Positions 17,674-27,940 are shown, counted from the stretch's first letter. The stretch is DNA of 64,000 nt from Legionella sp. PC1000 (GCF_014109805.1 NZ_CP059400.1:2326001-2390000), one strand, 5' to 3'. Made by a program: numbers and translations. The notes: a model not told the origin generated them from the sequence alone.

Positions 17674-18601
17674 AACCATAAAAGGAAGCGCCTTACTCAC
17701 TGCACTTTTTATTATGACTTTGGTTGCAATTGTAGCCACCGCCATGAGTACGAAAGTGCAATTAGATATTTACCGTACAAAACTTATACTCACTCATGAT
17801 AAAATTTATCTTGCATCACAAGCAGTCACTTTTTGGGCACTTGGTGAGTTAAACAATAAAAACAATAAATTTGCCAAAGCCGATGCACAAGGAATAGTAA
17901 GCGTTATCCCCCATGACATGGAACATATCGATAGCACCGTTACCTTAAGAGGCGCACTTTATGATCTACAGGCCCAATACAATATTAATAACTTGGAAAA
18001 TAGAAAATCCATGTTAGGATTTATAAATCTTATTGGGGTAGCCTTGCCACAAATTCCTGAAGCAGAACGAGTTAAGCTCACTCTTGCAGTTAATGATTGG
18101 CTCTCACCATATGATCTGGCACGCGGCAAAGACAATTACCTATCCTATTATATGAGTCAAAAACCACCTTATTATCCTAGTCATCAACTGATGAGCAGTA
18201 AATCTGAATTGCGTCTGGTCAAAGATGTGAGTGCTCCTCTTTATTTAGCTCTAGAGCCTTTAATTACAACTTTACCCGAGTCTACGCCTATAAATATCAA
18301 TACAGCACCGATAAAAGTTCTCAAGTCATTAAGCAGCTCAATGAAAGAAACTCAGCTCAATGAATTACTTAAGGCAAGAAAAGAAAATGGAATTAAAGAC
18401 CTAAGCAAAGTCTCTGATATACTTAAAAAACTTAATATTGCTAATGACCAAATTACCATAGAGAGTACTTACTTTCTCAGTATTGCTTCTGCCACCAGCG
18501 ATAATCTTACTTTAACGGTATACACTGTGTTTAAACGAAGTCGTGATAAAAATCAAAAAATCTCAGTTAACGTTCTCAGGGAAAGCTTCAATGTTTTCTA
18601 A
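17660..18601 (+). CDS. lspK: Minor pseudopilin GspK (LspK)
   Basis: Large tip pseudopilin, 313 residues, that caps the type II pseudopilus. It lacks Glu at +5 of the hydrophobic start (KGSALLTALFIMTLVAIVA), which is typical of GspK. It contains the helical-domain NDWLSPYD and the late ININTAPIKVL helix-hairpin-like segment found in the family. ATG 17660 is preferred to an upstream TTG at 17639. It is the last gene of the lsp operon and converges on the Sel1-repeat gene only 18 bp away. Confidence 0.93.
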   Translation: MFQIKTIKGSALLTALFIMTLVAIVATAMSTKVQLDIYRTKLILTHDKIYLASQAVTFWALGELNNKNNKFAKADAQGIVSVIPHDMEHIDSTVTLRGALYDLQAQYNINNLENRKSMLGFINLIGVALPQIPEAERVKLTLAVNDWLSPYDLARGKDNYLSYYMSQKPPYYPSHQLMSSKSELRLVKDVSAPLYLALEPLITTLPESTPININTAPIKVLKSLSSSMKETQLNELLKARKENGIKDLSKVSDILKKLNIANDQITIESTYFLSIASATSDNLTLTVYTVFKRSRDKNQKISVNVLRESFNVF

Positions 18602-18619
18602 TCTGAATATTAAGAACTG

Positions 18620-19759
18620 TTATTCTTCATTGTTTGAAGATTGAGTATTAGCATTCTTTTGAAGAATTTCTTTTGATAACTCATCACCTGCTTTAATATC
18701 CGCATCAGACAGTTTATTTTTTAACATTTTAAGTTCTCTGATTGCTTCGTCATTTTGATTCTGGGCAGCAATCTTAAATAAAGCATATGCCTTAATCCAA
18801 TCTTTTTCTACACCTAGTCCTGCAAGATACATATAACCTAACTTGGCTTGCCCTGCTGGGTTTCCTTGTAAAGCGGACTTAGTAAACCAATACACAGCCT
18901 GTTCGTAATCTTTTGAAATACCAGTTCCTGTCAGCAGTAGCTGGCCTAATTCAGCTTGTGCCTCAGGTAATCCGCTTTGCGCTGCAGACTGATACCAATA
19001 AGCTGCTTTTTGTGGATTTGCTTCGACTCCATATCCTTTAAGGTAATAATAAGCCAAATAAGCTTGTGCTTTCACATGGCCTTGATTTGCTGCTTGAGAA
19101 AACCAATAAACTGCCAATTTGTCATCTTGAGCAATACCCTCTTGTTGTCCTGTATATAGTAGACCTAAGCTATACTCAGCCCTAACATCACCCTGATCAG
19201 CTGCTTTCTGATACCAATAGAAGGCCTTATTGACATCCTTTTCAGTCCCTTCTCCCATAATGTACGCATAAGCAACGTTTACTTGTGCCTTGCTGTACCC
19301 TTTTTTTGCAGATTTTTCGAACCATTCAAATGCAGTTTTTTTATTCGCTTTAACACCATCGCCTGATGCAAACATTAAACCAATATTTCTTTGTGCAATT
19401 GCATTACCTTGTTTTGCTGATTTCATATACCATTTAAATGCCTCCGGGAAATTTTGCGGAACCCCTTGCCCTAAATCATACATAAACCCCAGGCTTAGTT
19501 GTGCTAAGGCATTATTTTTAGCTGCTGATTTTTGGTACCAACTCATTGCCTCAGTATAATTTTTAGTGACCCCTTCCCCATATTGGAACATACGGCCAAG
19601 TAAATACATCGCATCAACATTTCCATCCCTTGCTGATTTCGTTAGATAAGGATATGCAGTGGTATAATCTCCATTTTCATATGCTGCGAAACCAACAATC
19701 TCATCACCTGCGAAAGCAGTATTCACTACCAGCAATGCTGCTAAAATCACCCTGCGCAT
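18620..19759 (-). CDS. Sel1-repeat protein, LpnE/EnhC-like
   Basis: Exported solenoid protein of 379 residues. A signal peptide (VILAALLVVNTAFAG) is followed by eight or nine Sel1-like repeats of about 36 residues, each with the A..xLG.MY..G.GV..(D/N)..A..WY.KAA pattern (for example LGFMYDLGQGVPQNFPEA). A charged C-terminal helix ends it. Sel1 proteins of Legionella (LpnE, EnhC, LidL) promote host entry and vacuole trafficking by protein-protein contacts. Which of these it corresponds to cannot be decided by eye. Confidence 0.88.
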   Translation of the reverse strand: MRRVILAALLVVNTAFAGDEIVGFAAYENGDYTTAYPYLTKSARDGNVDAMYLLGRMFQYGEGVTKNYTEAMSWYQKSAAKNNALAQLSLGFMYDLGQGVPQNFPEAFKWYMKSAKQGNAIAQRNIGLMFASGDGVKANKKTAFEWFEKSAKKGYSKAQVNVAYAYIMGEGTEKDVNKAFYWYQKAADQGDVRAEYSLGLLYTGQQEGIAQDDKLAVYWFSQAANQGHVKAQAYLAYYYLKGYGVEANPQKAAYWYQSAAQSGLPEAQAELGQLLLTGTGISKDYEQAVYWFTKSALQGNPAGQAKLGYMYLAGLGVEKDWIKAYALFKIAAQNQNDEAIRELKMLKNKLSDADIKAGDELSKEILQKNANTQSSNNEE

Positions 19760-19882
19760 GCCGACTCCAAATCGATCCTCTTACCTAAAGAGTAGAATAA
19801 AGAATTAACAAAGCAAGTACACTGCCTTGATAGAAAACATGATATTCTTTGAATATTCAGTAAAAAACGAATAACACTAGCG

Positions 19883-19990
19883 ATGTCTGCTCGAGTTTTT
19901 GATTATATAAAATCCCTCTGCCTTTCCATTGTCTTATTAGGGTATTTGCATTCTGGCATTAATTCTAGATGGGATTACTTGGCATTTTAA
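19883..19990 (+). CDS. Possible 35-residue hydrophobic small protein
   Basis: An ATG-to-TAA frame of 35 codons encodes a hydrophobic helix (SLCLSIVLLGYLHSG). It sits in a 288-bp gap between the Sel1-repeat and pmbA genes. There is no convincing ribosome site, so it may be chance. It is listed because it could encode a small single-pass membrane protein. No other gene is seen in this gap. Confidence 0.2.
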   Translation: MSARVFDYIKSLCLSIVLLGYLHSGINSRWDYLAF

Positions 19991-20047
19991 ACTCATATGA
20001 ATCGTCTTAAAAACAGATCCCTGCTCTGCAGGGATCCTCACTTTTCT

Positions 20048-21406
20048 TTATTTTCCTGCAACCATCATTTTTTCGATTAATACAGAGCCGCATCGTGTCG
20101 CAATATTGGGATTAATATCATGACCCACTGCAAGAATGTTTTTAAACATATCTTTTAAGTTTCCAGCAATTGTAATCTCATCAACAGGATATTGGATTAC
20201 ACCATCTTCAACCCAATAACCACTGGCACCTCGTGAATAATCACCGGTAATAATATTTACTCCTTGCCCCATTAATTCTGTAACTAATAATCCCTTGCCC
20301 ATAGTTTTTAATAAATCAGCAAGATCACCTGCTGTAGGATCAATCGTTAAATTATGAACTCCATCAGCATTAGCAGTAGTTTTTAATCCCATTCTGCGTG
20401 CTGAATAACTGCCCAATACGTATTGTTTCACACATCCTTTTTCAACAAGAAGATTTGGACGAGTTGGAACCCCTTCACTATCAAATGGAGAACTTCCCAA
20501 GGCACCTAACAAGTGGGGCTGTTCGTAAATGCGGATGAACTCTGGAAAAACGTGTTGTCCTATAGAATCCAACAAAAAAGTATTTTTTCTATAAAGATTT
20601 GAGCCACTAATTGCATTAATAAAAGTTAAAAATAAACCACTGGAAATTCGTGATGAAAAAATAACCGGTGTTGCTTGTGTTGCAATTTGTTGCGCGCCTA
20701 AACGACTTATAGCGCGATCAACAGCATTTTTAGCAATTAGATGGGGATCTACCAAATCCTGTGGATTACGAACCGTTGTATAGTCGTAATCCCGTTGCAT
20801 TTCCTCACCATCCTTCGCAATCAAAGAACAACTTAAACCATGCCGTGTGCTGTGGGTAAATCCTGAACCACCATACGTATTCGCAAATCCATTATGTGAT
20901 TCATATGTAGATACATTTACTCCATCTGAGTTAGTAATTCGTTTATCCAGCGATAATGCATAATTCTCACATTTTAAAGCCATCTCTATAGCTTGTTGGG
21001 GACTTATCTCCCATGGATGAAATAAATCAAGATTGGGATGATTCTTAGACATTAATTCTTTATCAGCCAAGCCAAAGCATGGATCTTCTGCACTTACCCT
21101 TGCTATATCACAGGCAGCTTTAACCATAGCTTCCAAAGCAGCAGGTGAGGTATCAGTACTGCTTGCACCACCTTTACGCTGCCCAATATAAACAGTTAGG
21201 CCAACACCTTTATCTTCGCTAAATGCTACTGTTTCAACTTCGCCCATGCGCACATCAACTGAAAAACCCTTATCGTTATTCACTGCCACCATAGCATTGC
21301 TTGCACCTTCCTTTTTTGCAAGTTCAAGCACCTCGTTCATAAGACGGGTTAAATCTGTTGTTGACTTATGTACTTCACTATTGTTATGTTGCGTTTTAAT
21401 TTGCAT
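20048..21406 (-). CDS. pmbA: Metalloprotease subunit PmbA (TldE)
   Basis: TldD/PmbA-family protein of about 452 residues that, with TldD, forms a zinc-dependent peptidase active in processing modified peptides and unfolded polypeptides. The N-terminus has VRMGEVETVAFSEDKG-type sequence, the centre HSTRHGLSCSLIA, and the C-terminus the long NLTIDPTAG and ITGDYSRGASGYWVEDG motif. PmbA lacks the TldD metal-binding HExxxH, and none is visible here. ATG 21406 is chosen because longer starts would run into the divergent gene's promoter. Confidence 0.93.
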   Translation of the reverse strand: MQIKTQHNNSEVHKSTTDLTRLMNEVLELAKKEGASNAMVAVNNDKGFSVDVRMGEVETVAFSEDKGVGLTVYIGQRKGGASSTDTSPAALEAMVKAACDIARVSAEDPCFGLADKELMSKNHPNLDLFHPWEISPQQAIEMALKCENYALSLDKRITNSDGVNVSTYESHNGFANTYGGSGFTHSTRHGLSCSLIAKDGEEMQRDYDYTTVRNPQDLVDPHLIAKNAVDRAISRLGAQQIATQATPVIFSSRISSGLFLTFINAISGSNLYRKNTFLLDSIGQHVFPEFIRIYEQPHLLGALGSSPFDSEGVPTRPNLLVEKGCVKQYVLGSYSARRMGLKTTANADGVHNLTIDPTAGDLADLLKTMGKGLLVTELMGQGVNIITGDYSRGASGYWVEDGVIQYPVDEITIAGNLKDMFKNILAVGHDINPNIATRCGSVLIEKMMVAGK

Positions 21407-21450
21407 AAGAGATTCCGTGGTGTTGAATGAGTACATAAGGATACAATAAC

Positions 21451-22236
21451 ATGTCTTCACAAACCAATGATTATCCTGCAAACAAATCATATTTGTTCGG
21501 TTTATTATTTGTGTTTTGTCTTACATTCGTCCCTCTTCATTCCTATGCTGAGGGATATTGGCGAACATTAAGCCCTGGTATTGAGTATCAGGATCTAGCT
21601 GGTGGAATCCTTTCACCCTGGGCACATATTTATGTATTTCGTATTGACCTCAATAAAAATAAACTCGCCTTGGTTAATGCAAAAAAACTATCCCTGAAAA
21701 ATGCCTCTGCAGATCAATTTGCTGAGCACAGTAAAGCTCTTTTAAGTATTAATGGAGGTTTTTTTGATCATGAATTTAATCCTCTTGGACTTAGAATTAA
21801 TAATAAAAAATTGATTAGTCCTTTAAAACGAATTAGCTGGTGGGGAATTTTTTATATAAAAAATAATCAAGCATATATTTCCAGCTTAAAACATTTTAAT
21901 CATGATAGTGATATTGATTTCGCCATTCAAAGTGGGCCTCGGTTGCTCATTAAACGAAAAATTCCATCCCTTAAACCGGGTATTGCCGAACGTTCTGCCC
22001 TGGGAATCACTGAGGACGGAAAAATAATTATTCTTGTTTCAACCAATGCAGCAATGACGACCAACAAGCTTGCCCAGTTACTCAGATCCCCTCCTCTATC
22101 CTGTATTGATGCAATCAATCTGGACGGAGGCAGCTCAAGTCAACTGTATGCCCATATTGGTTCGTTTCTATTAAATGTTCATGGATTTTCTAATGTCAGT
22201 GATGCTGTTATTGTGAAAAAAAGAGAAATTCGGTGA
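21451..22236 (+). CDS. Secreted NAGPA-domain (phosphodiester glycosidase-like) protein
   Basis: 261 residues with an N-terminal export signal (LLFVFCLTFVPLHSYAEG) and a NAGPA/DUF2233 domain. Core motifs are LSINGGFFD, LGLRINN, SALGITEDGKIIILVS and the C-terminal INLDGGSSSQLY. The mammalian member uncovers mannose-6-phosphate on lysosomal enzymes. Bacterial members act on exopolymers or teichoic-type phosphodiesters, and the substrate is unknown here. The ribosome site AAGGA precedes the ATG. It is divergent from pmbA. Confidence 0.85.
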   Translation: MSSQTNDYPANKSYLFGLLFVFCLTFVPLHSYAEGYWRTLSPGIEYQDLAGGILSPWAHIYVFRIDLNKNKLALVNAKKLSLKNASADQFAEHSKALLSINGGFFDHEFNPLGLRINNKKLISPLKRISWWGIFYIKNNQAYISSLKHFNHDSDIDFAIQSGPRLLIKRKIPSLKPGIAERSALGITEDGKIIILVSTNAAMTTNKLAQLLRSPPLSCIDAINLDGGSSSQLYAHIGSFLLNVHGFSNVSDAVIVKKREIR

Positions 22237-22414
22237 TAACAAAGCTGTAGCCTGGACCATGCAGCTTATACGTTACTTGAACAATGATGGGATCATGAGT
22301 CAGGTGCAACAACCAAATTTTGCTAAAACTCTACGCTTTAACGTGTGCTAAGGCTCTCTTAATAGTCGCTATGTATAATTATTAAATATTAATATTAATA
22401 TTAAGCTCTTATAC

Positions 22415-23626
22415 ATGATAACTAAAGCCGGGGCTGAATACCTACTCACAAAATATGCAAAATTATTTAGTATCTCAAAAGAAGATAAACGGTATATTTT
22501 AATTCACAATATTTCTCAGGCTTTGCATGCAGTAAGTGATGGAACAAAATCCAATCCTTCTATTGATGAGCTTATTCATGATTTAGGGAAGGTTGAGTTT
22601 CGCCATCAGTTTTTTAATGTTCTGGATGAACAAATCAAAGATCAATTTATTTATTTGGTGGATGATTTACTCGATGACAATCTCGAAATAAAAGCAACTC
22701 TCACGTTACATTCCCCTCAGGCGCAACAGAACAGACGAAACGAAGGGGTTTTAGATAGCATTATGGCAGGTGAACAATTTAAAATTACCTTAGAACGTTT
22801 TTTGCAACTCCCTTATTCAGAAAATAAAAAAAACCTAATCGATGCATCGAGCACTCTTTATAAAAGTGTTGTGTCTGAACAAGGTTTCGATACCGATAGG
22901 ATAATCGCCAAACTAGATAAAATCTTAAAGTCTCTTTTAAAAGACATCCACATCAACGCTCATCAAAAAATTCTCCTGGAAATCCTCATTAAGGATTTAG
23001 GGAAAGCAGCAGCTGTGATTCAGAAAAGCGAAAAAGTGATTACTATTAAAATCGCGAATGGAAATGAGAAAGGAAAAGATATAAACGCATTTCATGCATT
23101 AAATCTCGCTGCCAATAATTATCTTATACCTAATTTCAAGAAAAACACTTTAAAAGAAATTGCTCAGAATTTCTTAGATGAATTAGAGAAACTTGGGAAA
23201 GCCAGTACCTTAATAGGGCAAAAAATTTTAGAAGGCAGTTTCTTTTTCTATGGAGAGGATGCTAAAAATATTTATGAAAGAAAGAGGATTATAGAAAATA
23301 TATTTAAATCTTTTTCTGACAAAATAATTAAGTCAGTGAATAAAGAAAAAATATCTTTAAAAGACAATAAACAACAACTTTTTGACTTTATTGATGAATT
23401 ATCTGAAAAAGAATGTAATGCTGTAATAAATACATTAATGGACAATATAAAACAGATAACTGCTCAAGACAGAGGCCTTTTGAACACACATTCTATTAAT
23501 GATAAATGGATTTTTAATTGGTTTATGAAATTAATACAAGTAATTGAAGAAGCATTTGATATTAAAACTACGTCAGAGGAGCTTCTTGAAGGTATAGATT
23601 CCAAGGTAGAAGGATTCCTCCATTAG
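22415..23626 (+). CDS. Unknown soluble helical protein
   Basis: 403 residues, Lys/Glu/Ile-rich and mostly helical, with no signal peptide or membrane segment and no family I recognise. ISKEDKRYILIHNISQALHAVSDG opens an N-terminal helical region and the whole is low in GC like a lineage-specific gene. No ribosome site is evident. It follows an AT-rich tract (22380-22405) with a repeated ATTAAT unit. Such orphan cytosolic helical proteins in Legionella are often effector candidates, but there is no direct evidence. Confidence 0.65.
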   Translation: MITKAGAEYLLTKYAKLFSISKEDKRYILIHNISQALHAVSDGTKSNPSIDELIHDLGKVEFRHQFFNVLDEQIKDQFIYLVDDLLDDNLEIKATLTLHSPQAQQNRRNEGVLDSIMAGEQFKITLERFLQLPYSENKKNLIDASSTLYKSVVSEQGFDTDRIIAKLDKILKSLLKDIHINAHQKILLEILIKDLGKAAAVIQKSEKVITIKIANGNEKGKDINAFHALNLAANNYLIPNFKKNTLKEIAQNFLDELEKLGKASTLIGQKILEGSFFFYGEDAKNIYERKRIIENIFKSFSDKIIKSVNKEKISLKDNKQQLFDFIDELSEKECNAVINTLMDNIKQITAQDRGLLNTHSINDKWIFNWFMKLIQVIEEAFDIKTTSEELLEGIDSKVEGFLH

Positions 23627-23664
23627 TCGCTGCTAACGCTACTTAGTTTACTCATAAAAACAAT

Positions 23665-23691
23665 TGTGAATAAACCCACAACTTATCCACA
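23665..23691. promoter_or_regulatory. Pair of DnaA boxes upstream of nrdA
   Basis: TTATCCACA at 23683-23691 is a perfect DnaA box. TGTGAATAA at 23665-23673 is TTATTCACA on the other strand, fitting TTATNCACA. E. coli nrdAB is also preceded by DnaA boxes that link dNTP supply to replication initiation. Binding here is inferred. Confidence 0.6.
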
Positions 23692-23750
23692 AAATACTCC
23701 CATATTATTCTCTTGACCATTGTGCAAAAACACATTATCTTGTTATTAAT

Positions 23751-23790
23751 AACCCAATACAACCCAATATGTTGGGTTTTCTGCTATAAT
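23751..23790 (+). promoter_or_regulatory. Candidate NrdR-type operator over the nrdA promoter
   Basis: AACCCAATATGTTGGGTT (23761-23778) has 7-bp perfect arms around TATG, and its left half AACCCAATA is repeated 10 bp upstream at 23751. A TATAAT at 23785-23790 gives a -10 box, so the palindrome covers the -35 region. The position fits repression by NrdR, whose boxes are 16-bp palindromes upstream of nrd genes. Confidence 0.5.
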
Positions 23791-23853
23791 CTAAGTAATA
23801 GTGAATAAATTTAACTCGACTGTTAATAACAATAAAAACTGCGTGGAGGAAAA

Positions 23854-26676
23854 ATGTCCGCAATTCTTGATCCGGTAAATGATGTGCCGCAAACCAGTCA
23901 ACTGGAATTGACCGCTAATGCCCCTGGTTTATTAAAAACCATTAAGCGCAATGGTAAAGTAGTAAATTATGATGATACGAAAATTAAAGTTGCAATTACC
24001 AAGGCATTCATCGCTGATGAAGGTGGTACCGCCTCTACCTCAGATCGTATTCACCAACAGATTGAAGAACTTACTCGTCAAATAACTCAAGTCTTTAAAC
24101 GCCGCTTGCCTAGTGGCGGTGCAGTTCACATTGAAGACATTCAGGATCAAGTAGAGTTAGCGCTCATGCGCAGTGGGCACTACAAAGTTGCTCGTGCTTA
24201 CGTATTATATCGAGAAGAACACCGTAAAGCCCGCGAAAATGAATTAAAACAACAAGCCAGTGATAGTAAAATCCTGCTAATCACAATGCCTGATGGTGAA
24301 TTAAAGCCATTAGATACTGAACGCATGAACACGATTGTTCAAGAAGCTTGCCGTAATTTAGAATATGTTCAAGCAGAACCTGTTATTAAAGATGCGATGC
24401 GTAATCTTTACAATCAAGCGAAATTTGCAGATGTACATAAAGCATTAATCATGGCTGCGCGTACATTGGTTGAAAAAGAACCAAATTATACTTACGTCAG
24501 TGCTCGCTTGTTATTAGACAGTTTACGTTCGGAAGCATTGAATAAATTAGAAATTCAAGCAGATGCAACTTTTGATGAAATGAGCAAACTCTATCCTACA
24601 TACTTTAAAGTGTATGTCGCCCATGGCATCAAGCAAGGAATGCTGGATGTAAAAATGGCTGATTTTGATTTGGAAAAACTCGGCAAAGCACTATTACCTG
24701 AGCGTGATATGAAGTTTAGCTATTTAAGCTTACAAACTTTATATGATCGTTACTTCATTCATGATCACGGTGTACGTTATGAGTTGCCTCAAGCATTTTT
24801 CATGCGTGTTGCTATGGGTCTAGCAATACGCGAGCAAGATAAAGATGAAAAAGCCATCGAGTTTTATCAATTGCTGTCATCATTTGATTACATGTCATCA
24901 ACACCTACTCTGTTTAATTCAGGAACTATTAGACCTCAATTATCCAGCTGTTACTTAACTACAGTCCCCGATCATTTGGATGGTATTTACAGTGCAATTA
25001 AAGATAATGCCCTACTTTCAAAATATGCAGGGGGGCTAGGTAATGACTGGACGCCAGTACGTGCTATGGGCTCACATATCAAAGGAACCAATGGAAAGTC
25101 ACAAGGTGTAGTTCCCTTCTTGAATGTTGCTGACGCTACTGCAGTTGCAGTAAACCAGGGAGGTAAACGTAAAGGGGCTGTTTGTGCTTACCTGGAGTGT
25201 TGGCATAAAGATGTCGAAGAGTTCCTCGAGTTAAGAAAAAATACTGGCGATGATCGACGCCGTACCCACGATATGAATACTGCATTATGGATACCCGATT
25301 TATTTATGGTACGTGTACGTGAAAATGGTGATTGGACTTTATTCTCGCCTGATGAAGTACCTGATTTACATGATCAGTATGGTAAATCTTTTGAAACGCT
25401 TTATCGCGATTACGAAGAAAAAGCCCGTCAAGGCCTTATCAAAAACGCAAAAACACTCTCTGCAGTTAAACTGTGGCGTAAGATGTTATCAATGCTTTTT
25501 GAAACTGGCCACCCATGGATGACCTTTAAAGATCCTTGCAATTTACGCTCACCACAACAACATGCGGGTGTTGTTCATAGTTCTAACTTGTGTACTGAGA
25601 TTACACTCAACACTTCAGAAGAAGAAATCGCCGTATGTAATCTGGGGAGTGTTAATCTTCCTGCACACATCAAAAAAGGCAAGCTGGATACGGAAAAATT
25701 AAAACGTACCATTAGAACTGCTATTCGTATGTTGGATAATGTGATTGATATTAACTATTATTCCGTACCTCAAGCGCGTAACTCCAACTTGAAACACAGA
25801 CCTATTGGCTTAGGCCTCATGGGTTTCCAGGATGCATTATATGAGTTAAAAATTGATTATGCTTCTCAAGAAGCAGTGGAATTTGCTGATTCATCCATGG
25901 AGTTAATTAGCTATTATGCAATTGAAGCTTCTTGTGATTTGGCTAAAGAACGAGGCAGTTATTCCAGCTATGAAGGTTCTTTATGGAGTAAAGGCATATT
26001 GCCAATTGATTCAATTAATCTGTTACAACAATCCCGTGATAAATATCTGGAACAAGATCGTTCACAACGCTTGGATTGGGAAAGCTTACGCATCAAAGTT
26101 CGTACACAAGGAATGCGGAACTCCAATGTGATGGCAATAGCACCTACCGCGACTATTTCTAATATCTGTGGTGTAGCTCAATCCATTGAACCTACGTACC
26201 AAAACTTGTATGTGAAATCCAATTTGTCAGGCGAATTTACTGTGATTAATCCCTATTTAGTTGCTGATTTGAAAGCATTGAATCTTTGGGATGAAGTAAT
26301 GGTCAATGATTTGAAATACTTTAACGGGAGTGTCCAACCAATCAGCCGCATTCCTGCTGAATTGAAAAAACGTTATGCAACTTCTTTTGAAATGGACCCA
26401 ATTTGGTTAGTGGATGCTGCTTCTCGCCGTCAAAAATGGATTGATCAAGCACAATCACTTAACATCTATATGGCTCAGCCATCTGGTAAGAAATTGGATC
26501 AACTCTACATGCATGCATGGACACGCGGACTAAAAACTACTTATTACTTACGCAGTTTAGGTGCATCCAATGCTGAAAAATCAACTGTGACTGATGGAGC
26601 ACTCAATGCAGTTAAAATAGCTGAGGAGCCTAAAGTTTGTTCCATACTCGATCCAGACTGCGAAGCATGCCAATAA
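23854..26676 (+). CDS. nrdA: Ribonucleoside-diphosphate reductase class Ia, large subunit
   Basis: Reduces ribonucleoside diphosphates to deoxyribonucleotides. At 940 residues it is longer than E. coli NrdA. The N-terminus has an ATP-cone (TIKRNGKVVNYDDTKIKVAI) and a second cone-like region at about 150-240. The barrel includes TPTLFNSGT, SSCYLTT, NLCTEITLNTSEEE and PTATISNICG. The C-terminal swinging tail keeps two cysteines near the end (CEACQ). GGAGGAAAA precedes the ATG. It forms an operon with nrdB 14 bp downstream. Confidence 0.97.
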   Translation: MSAILDPVNDVPQTSQLELTANAPGLLKTIKRNGKVVNYDDTKIKVAITKAFIADEGGTASTSDRIHQQIEELTRQITQVFKRRLPSGGAVHIEDIQDQVELALMRSGHYKVARAYVLYREEHRKARENELKQQASDSKILLITMPDGELKPLDTERMNTIVQEACRNLEYVQAEPVIKDAMRNLYNQAKFADVHKALIMAARTLVEKEPNYTYVSARLLLDSLRSEALNKLEIQADATFDEMSKLYPTYFKVYVAHGIKQGMLDVKMADFDLEKLGKALLPERDMKFSYLSLQTLYDRYFIHDHGVRYELPQAFFMRVAMGLAIREQDKDEKAIEFYQLLSSFDYMSSTPTLFNSGTIRPQLSSCYLTTVPDHLDGIYSAIKDNALLSKYAGGLGNDWTPVRAMGSHIKGTNGKSQGVVPFLNVADATAVAVNQGGKRKGAVCAYLECWHKDVEEFLELRKNTGDDRRRTHDMNTALWIPDLFMVRVRENGDWTLFSPDEVPDLHDQYGKSFETLYRDYEEKARQGLIKNAKTLSAVKLWRKMLSMLFETGHPWMTFKDPCNLRSPQQHAGVVHSSNLCTEITLNTSEEEIAVCNLGSVNLPAHIKKGKLDTEKLKRTIRTAIRMLDNVIDINYYSVPQARNSNLKHRPIGLGLMGFQDALYELKIDYASQEAVEFADSSMELISYYAIEASCDLAKERGSYSSYEGSLWSKGILPIDSINLLQQSRDKYLEQDRSQRLDWESLRIKVRTQGMRNSNVMAIAPTATISNICGVAQSIEPTYQNLYVKSNLSGEFTVINPYLVADLKALNLWDEVMVNDLKYFNGSVQPISRIPAELKKRYATSFEMDPIWLVDAASRRQKWIDQAQSLNIYMAQPSGKKLDQLYMHAWTRGLKTTYYLRSLGASNAEKSTVTDGALNAVKIAEEPKVCSILDPDCEACQ

Positions 26677-26690
26677 TCAGGGGAATTTAA

Positions 26691-27788
26691 ATGTCAGAAA
26701 TAATACAACAACACGATATAATTCATCCTGGTGCAACAGGATACGAGCCCCTTGAAATGGGGGCTGCACGCATTCACGTTGATGATAAACGCATCATTAA
26801 CTGTCGTGCCGACTTAAACCAACTGGTTCCTTTTAAATATAAGTGGGCGTGGGACAAGTATTTAACTGCTTGTGCAAACCATTGGATGCCCAATGAAATC
26901 AATATGAGTGCTGACGTAGCCCTCTGGAAAGATCCTAAAGGACTTACAGAGGCCGAACGTTTGATTATCAAACGTAATTTAGGATTTTTCTCAACAGCAG
27001 ATTCATTGGTAGCCAATAACCTAGTGCTCGCTGTTTATCGACATATTACCAATCCTGAATGCAGACAATACTTGTTACGTCAAGCGTTTGAAGAAGCGCT
27101 GCATACCCATGCGTACCAATACGTCATTGAGAGTTTGGGGCTTGATGAAGCAGAAGTCTTTAATATGTATCGTGAGATCCCATCAGTAGCAACTAAAGCA
27201 GCCTGGGCATTACCTTTTACTCAAAGCTTAGGCGATGAAACATTCCATACAGGTACTGCAGAAAATGACCAGCGTTTATTGCGTGATTTAATTGCCTTCT
27301 ATGTTATCTTTGAAGGAATCTTTTTCTATGTTGGGTTTACGCAAATTCTCTCTATGGGTCGTCGAAATAAAATGGTAGGAACTTCCGAGCAATTCCAATA
27401 CATTTTACGCGATGAATCCATGCATATGAACTTTGGTATTGATGTCATCAACCAAATTAAAATTGAGAATCCGCATCTGTGGACGCCTGAATTTAAAGAA
27501 GAAATGATTCAACTCATTCGCCAAGGAGTAGCATTGGAGTATCAATATGCCAAGGATACTATGCCTCAAGGCATTTTGGGAATGAACGCAGAAATGTTTG
27601 AAGAATACCTGCACTTCATAGCGAACCGTCGTTTAAACCAAATCGGCTTGCCAGAGCAGTATCCTGGTGCCGAAAATCCATTCCCGTGGATGAGTGAAAT
27701 GATGGATTTGAAAAAAGAGAAAAACTTCTTTGAAACTCGGGTCATTGAATACCAAGCCGGCGGAACTCTAAACTGGGATGATGAATAA
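26691..27788 (+). CDS. nrdB: Ribonucleoside-diphosphate reductase class Ia, small subunit
   Basis: Diiron-tyrosyl radical subunit of ribonucleotide reductase, 365 residues. Metal ligands appear in the EEALHTHAY helix (Glu and His) and in [10 protein letters not shown] (Glu and His), and ADSLVANNL precedes them. The C-terminus (GGTLNWDDE) is the short acidic tail that docks on NrdA. It is co-transcribed with nrdA. Confidence 0.97.
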   Translation: MSEIIQQHDIIHPGATGYEPLEMGAARIHVDDKRIINCRADLNQLVPFKYKWAWDKYLTACANHWMPNEINMSADVALWKDPKGLTEAERLIIKRNLGFFSTADSLVANNLVLAVYRHITNPECRQYLLRQAFEEALHTHAYQYVIESLGLDEAEVFNMYREIPSVATKAAWALPFTQSLGDETFHTGTAENDQRLLRDLIAFYVIFEGIFFYVGFTQILSMGRRNKMVGTSEQFQYILRDESMHMNFGIDVINQIKIENPHLWTPEFKEEMIQLIRQGVALEYQYAKDTMPQGILGMNAEMFEEYLHFIANRRLNQIGLPEQYPGAENPFPWMSEMMDLKKEKNFFETRVIEYQAGGTLNWDDE

Positions 27789-27911
27789 TAACTCCTACAT
27801 CGAGCTCCATTATAGAACTACCTGGATTAATAGGGATTCCCTGAGAATGGGTAACTTTTGATTAGAAACGTTGATGTATGAGCCACTATTCAATAAGTAG
27901 TGCACATACTT

Positions 27912-27940
27912 CTACGTCCCGCGGCTTGTCCGCGGGATCC
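27912..27940 (-). repeat. REP-like palindrome, copy 2
   Basis: Reverse-oriented copy of the unit at 8288-8316, here CTACGTCCCGCGGCTTGTCC followed by GCGGGATCC. The hairpin is perfect (CCCGCG / CGCGGG). It lies in the 286-bp gap after nrdB, which otherwise shows no gene. Confidence 0.72.

Noticed and set aside
22380..22405. AT-rich ATTAAT repeats before the unknown gene at 22415 as a PmrA box
   Set aside because: The TTAAT spacings are 6-7 bp, not the 11 bp of PmrA tandem sites; probably simple AT sequence.
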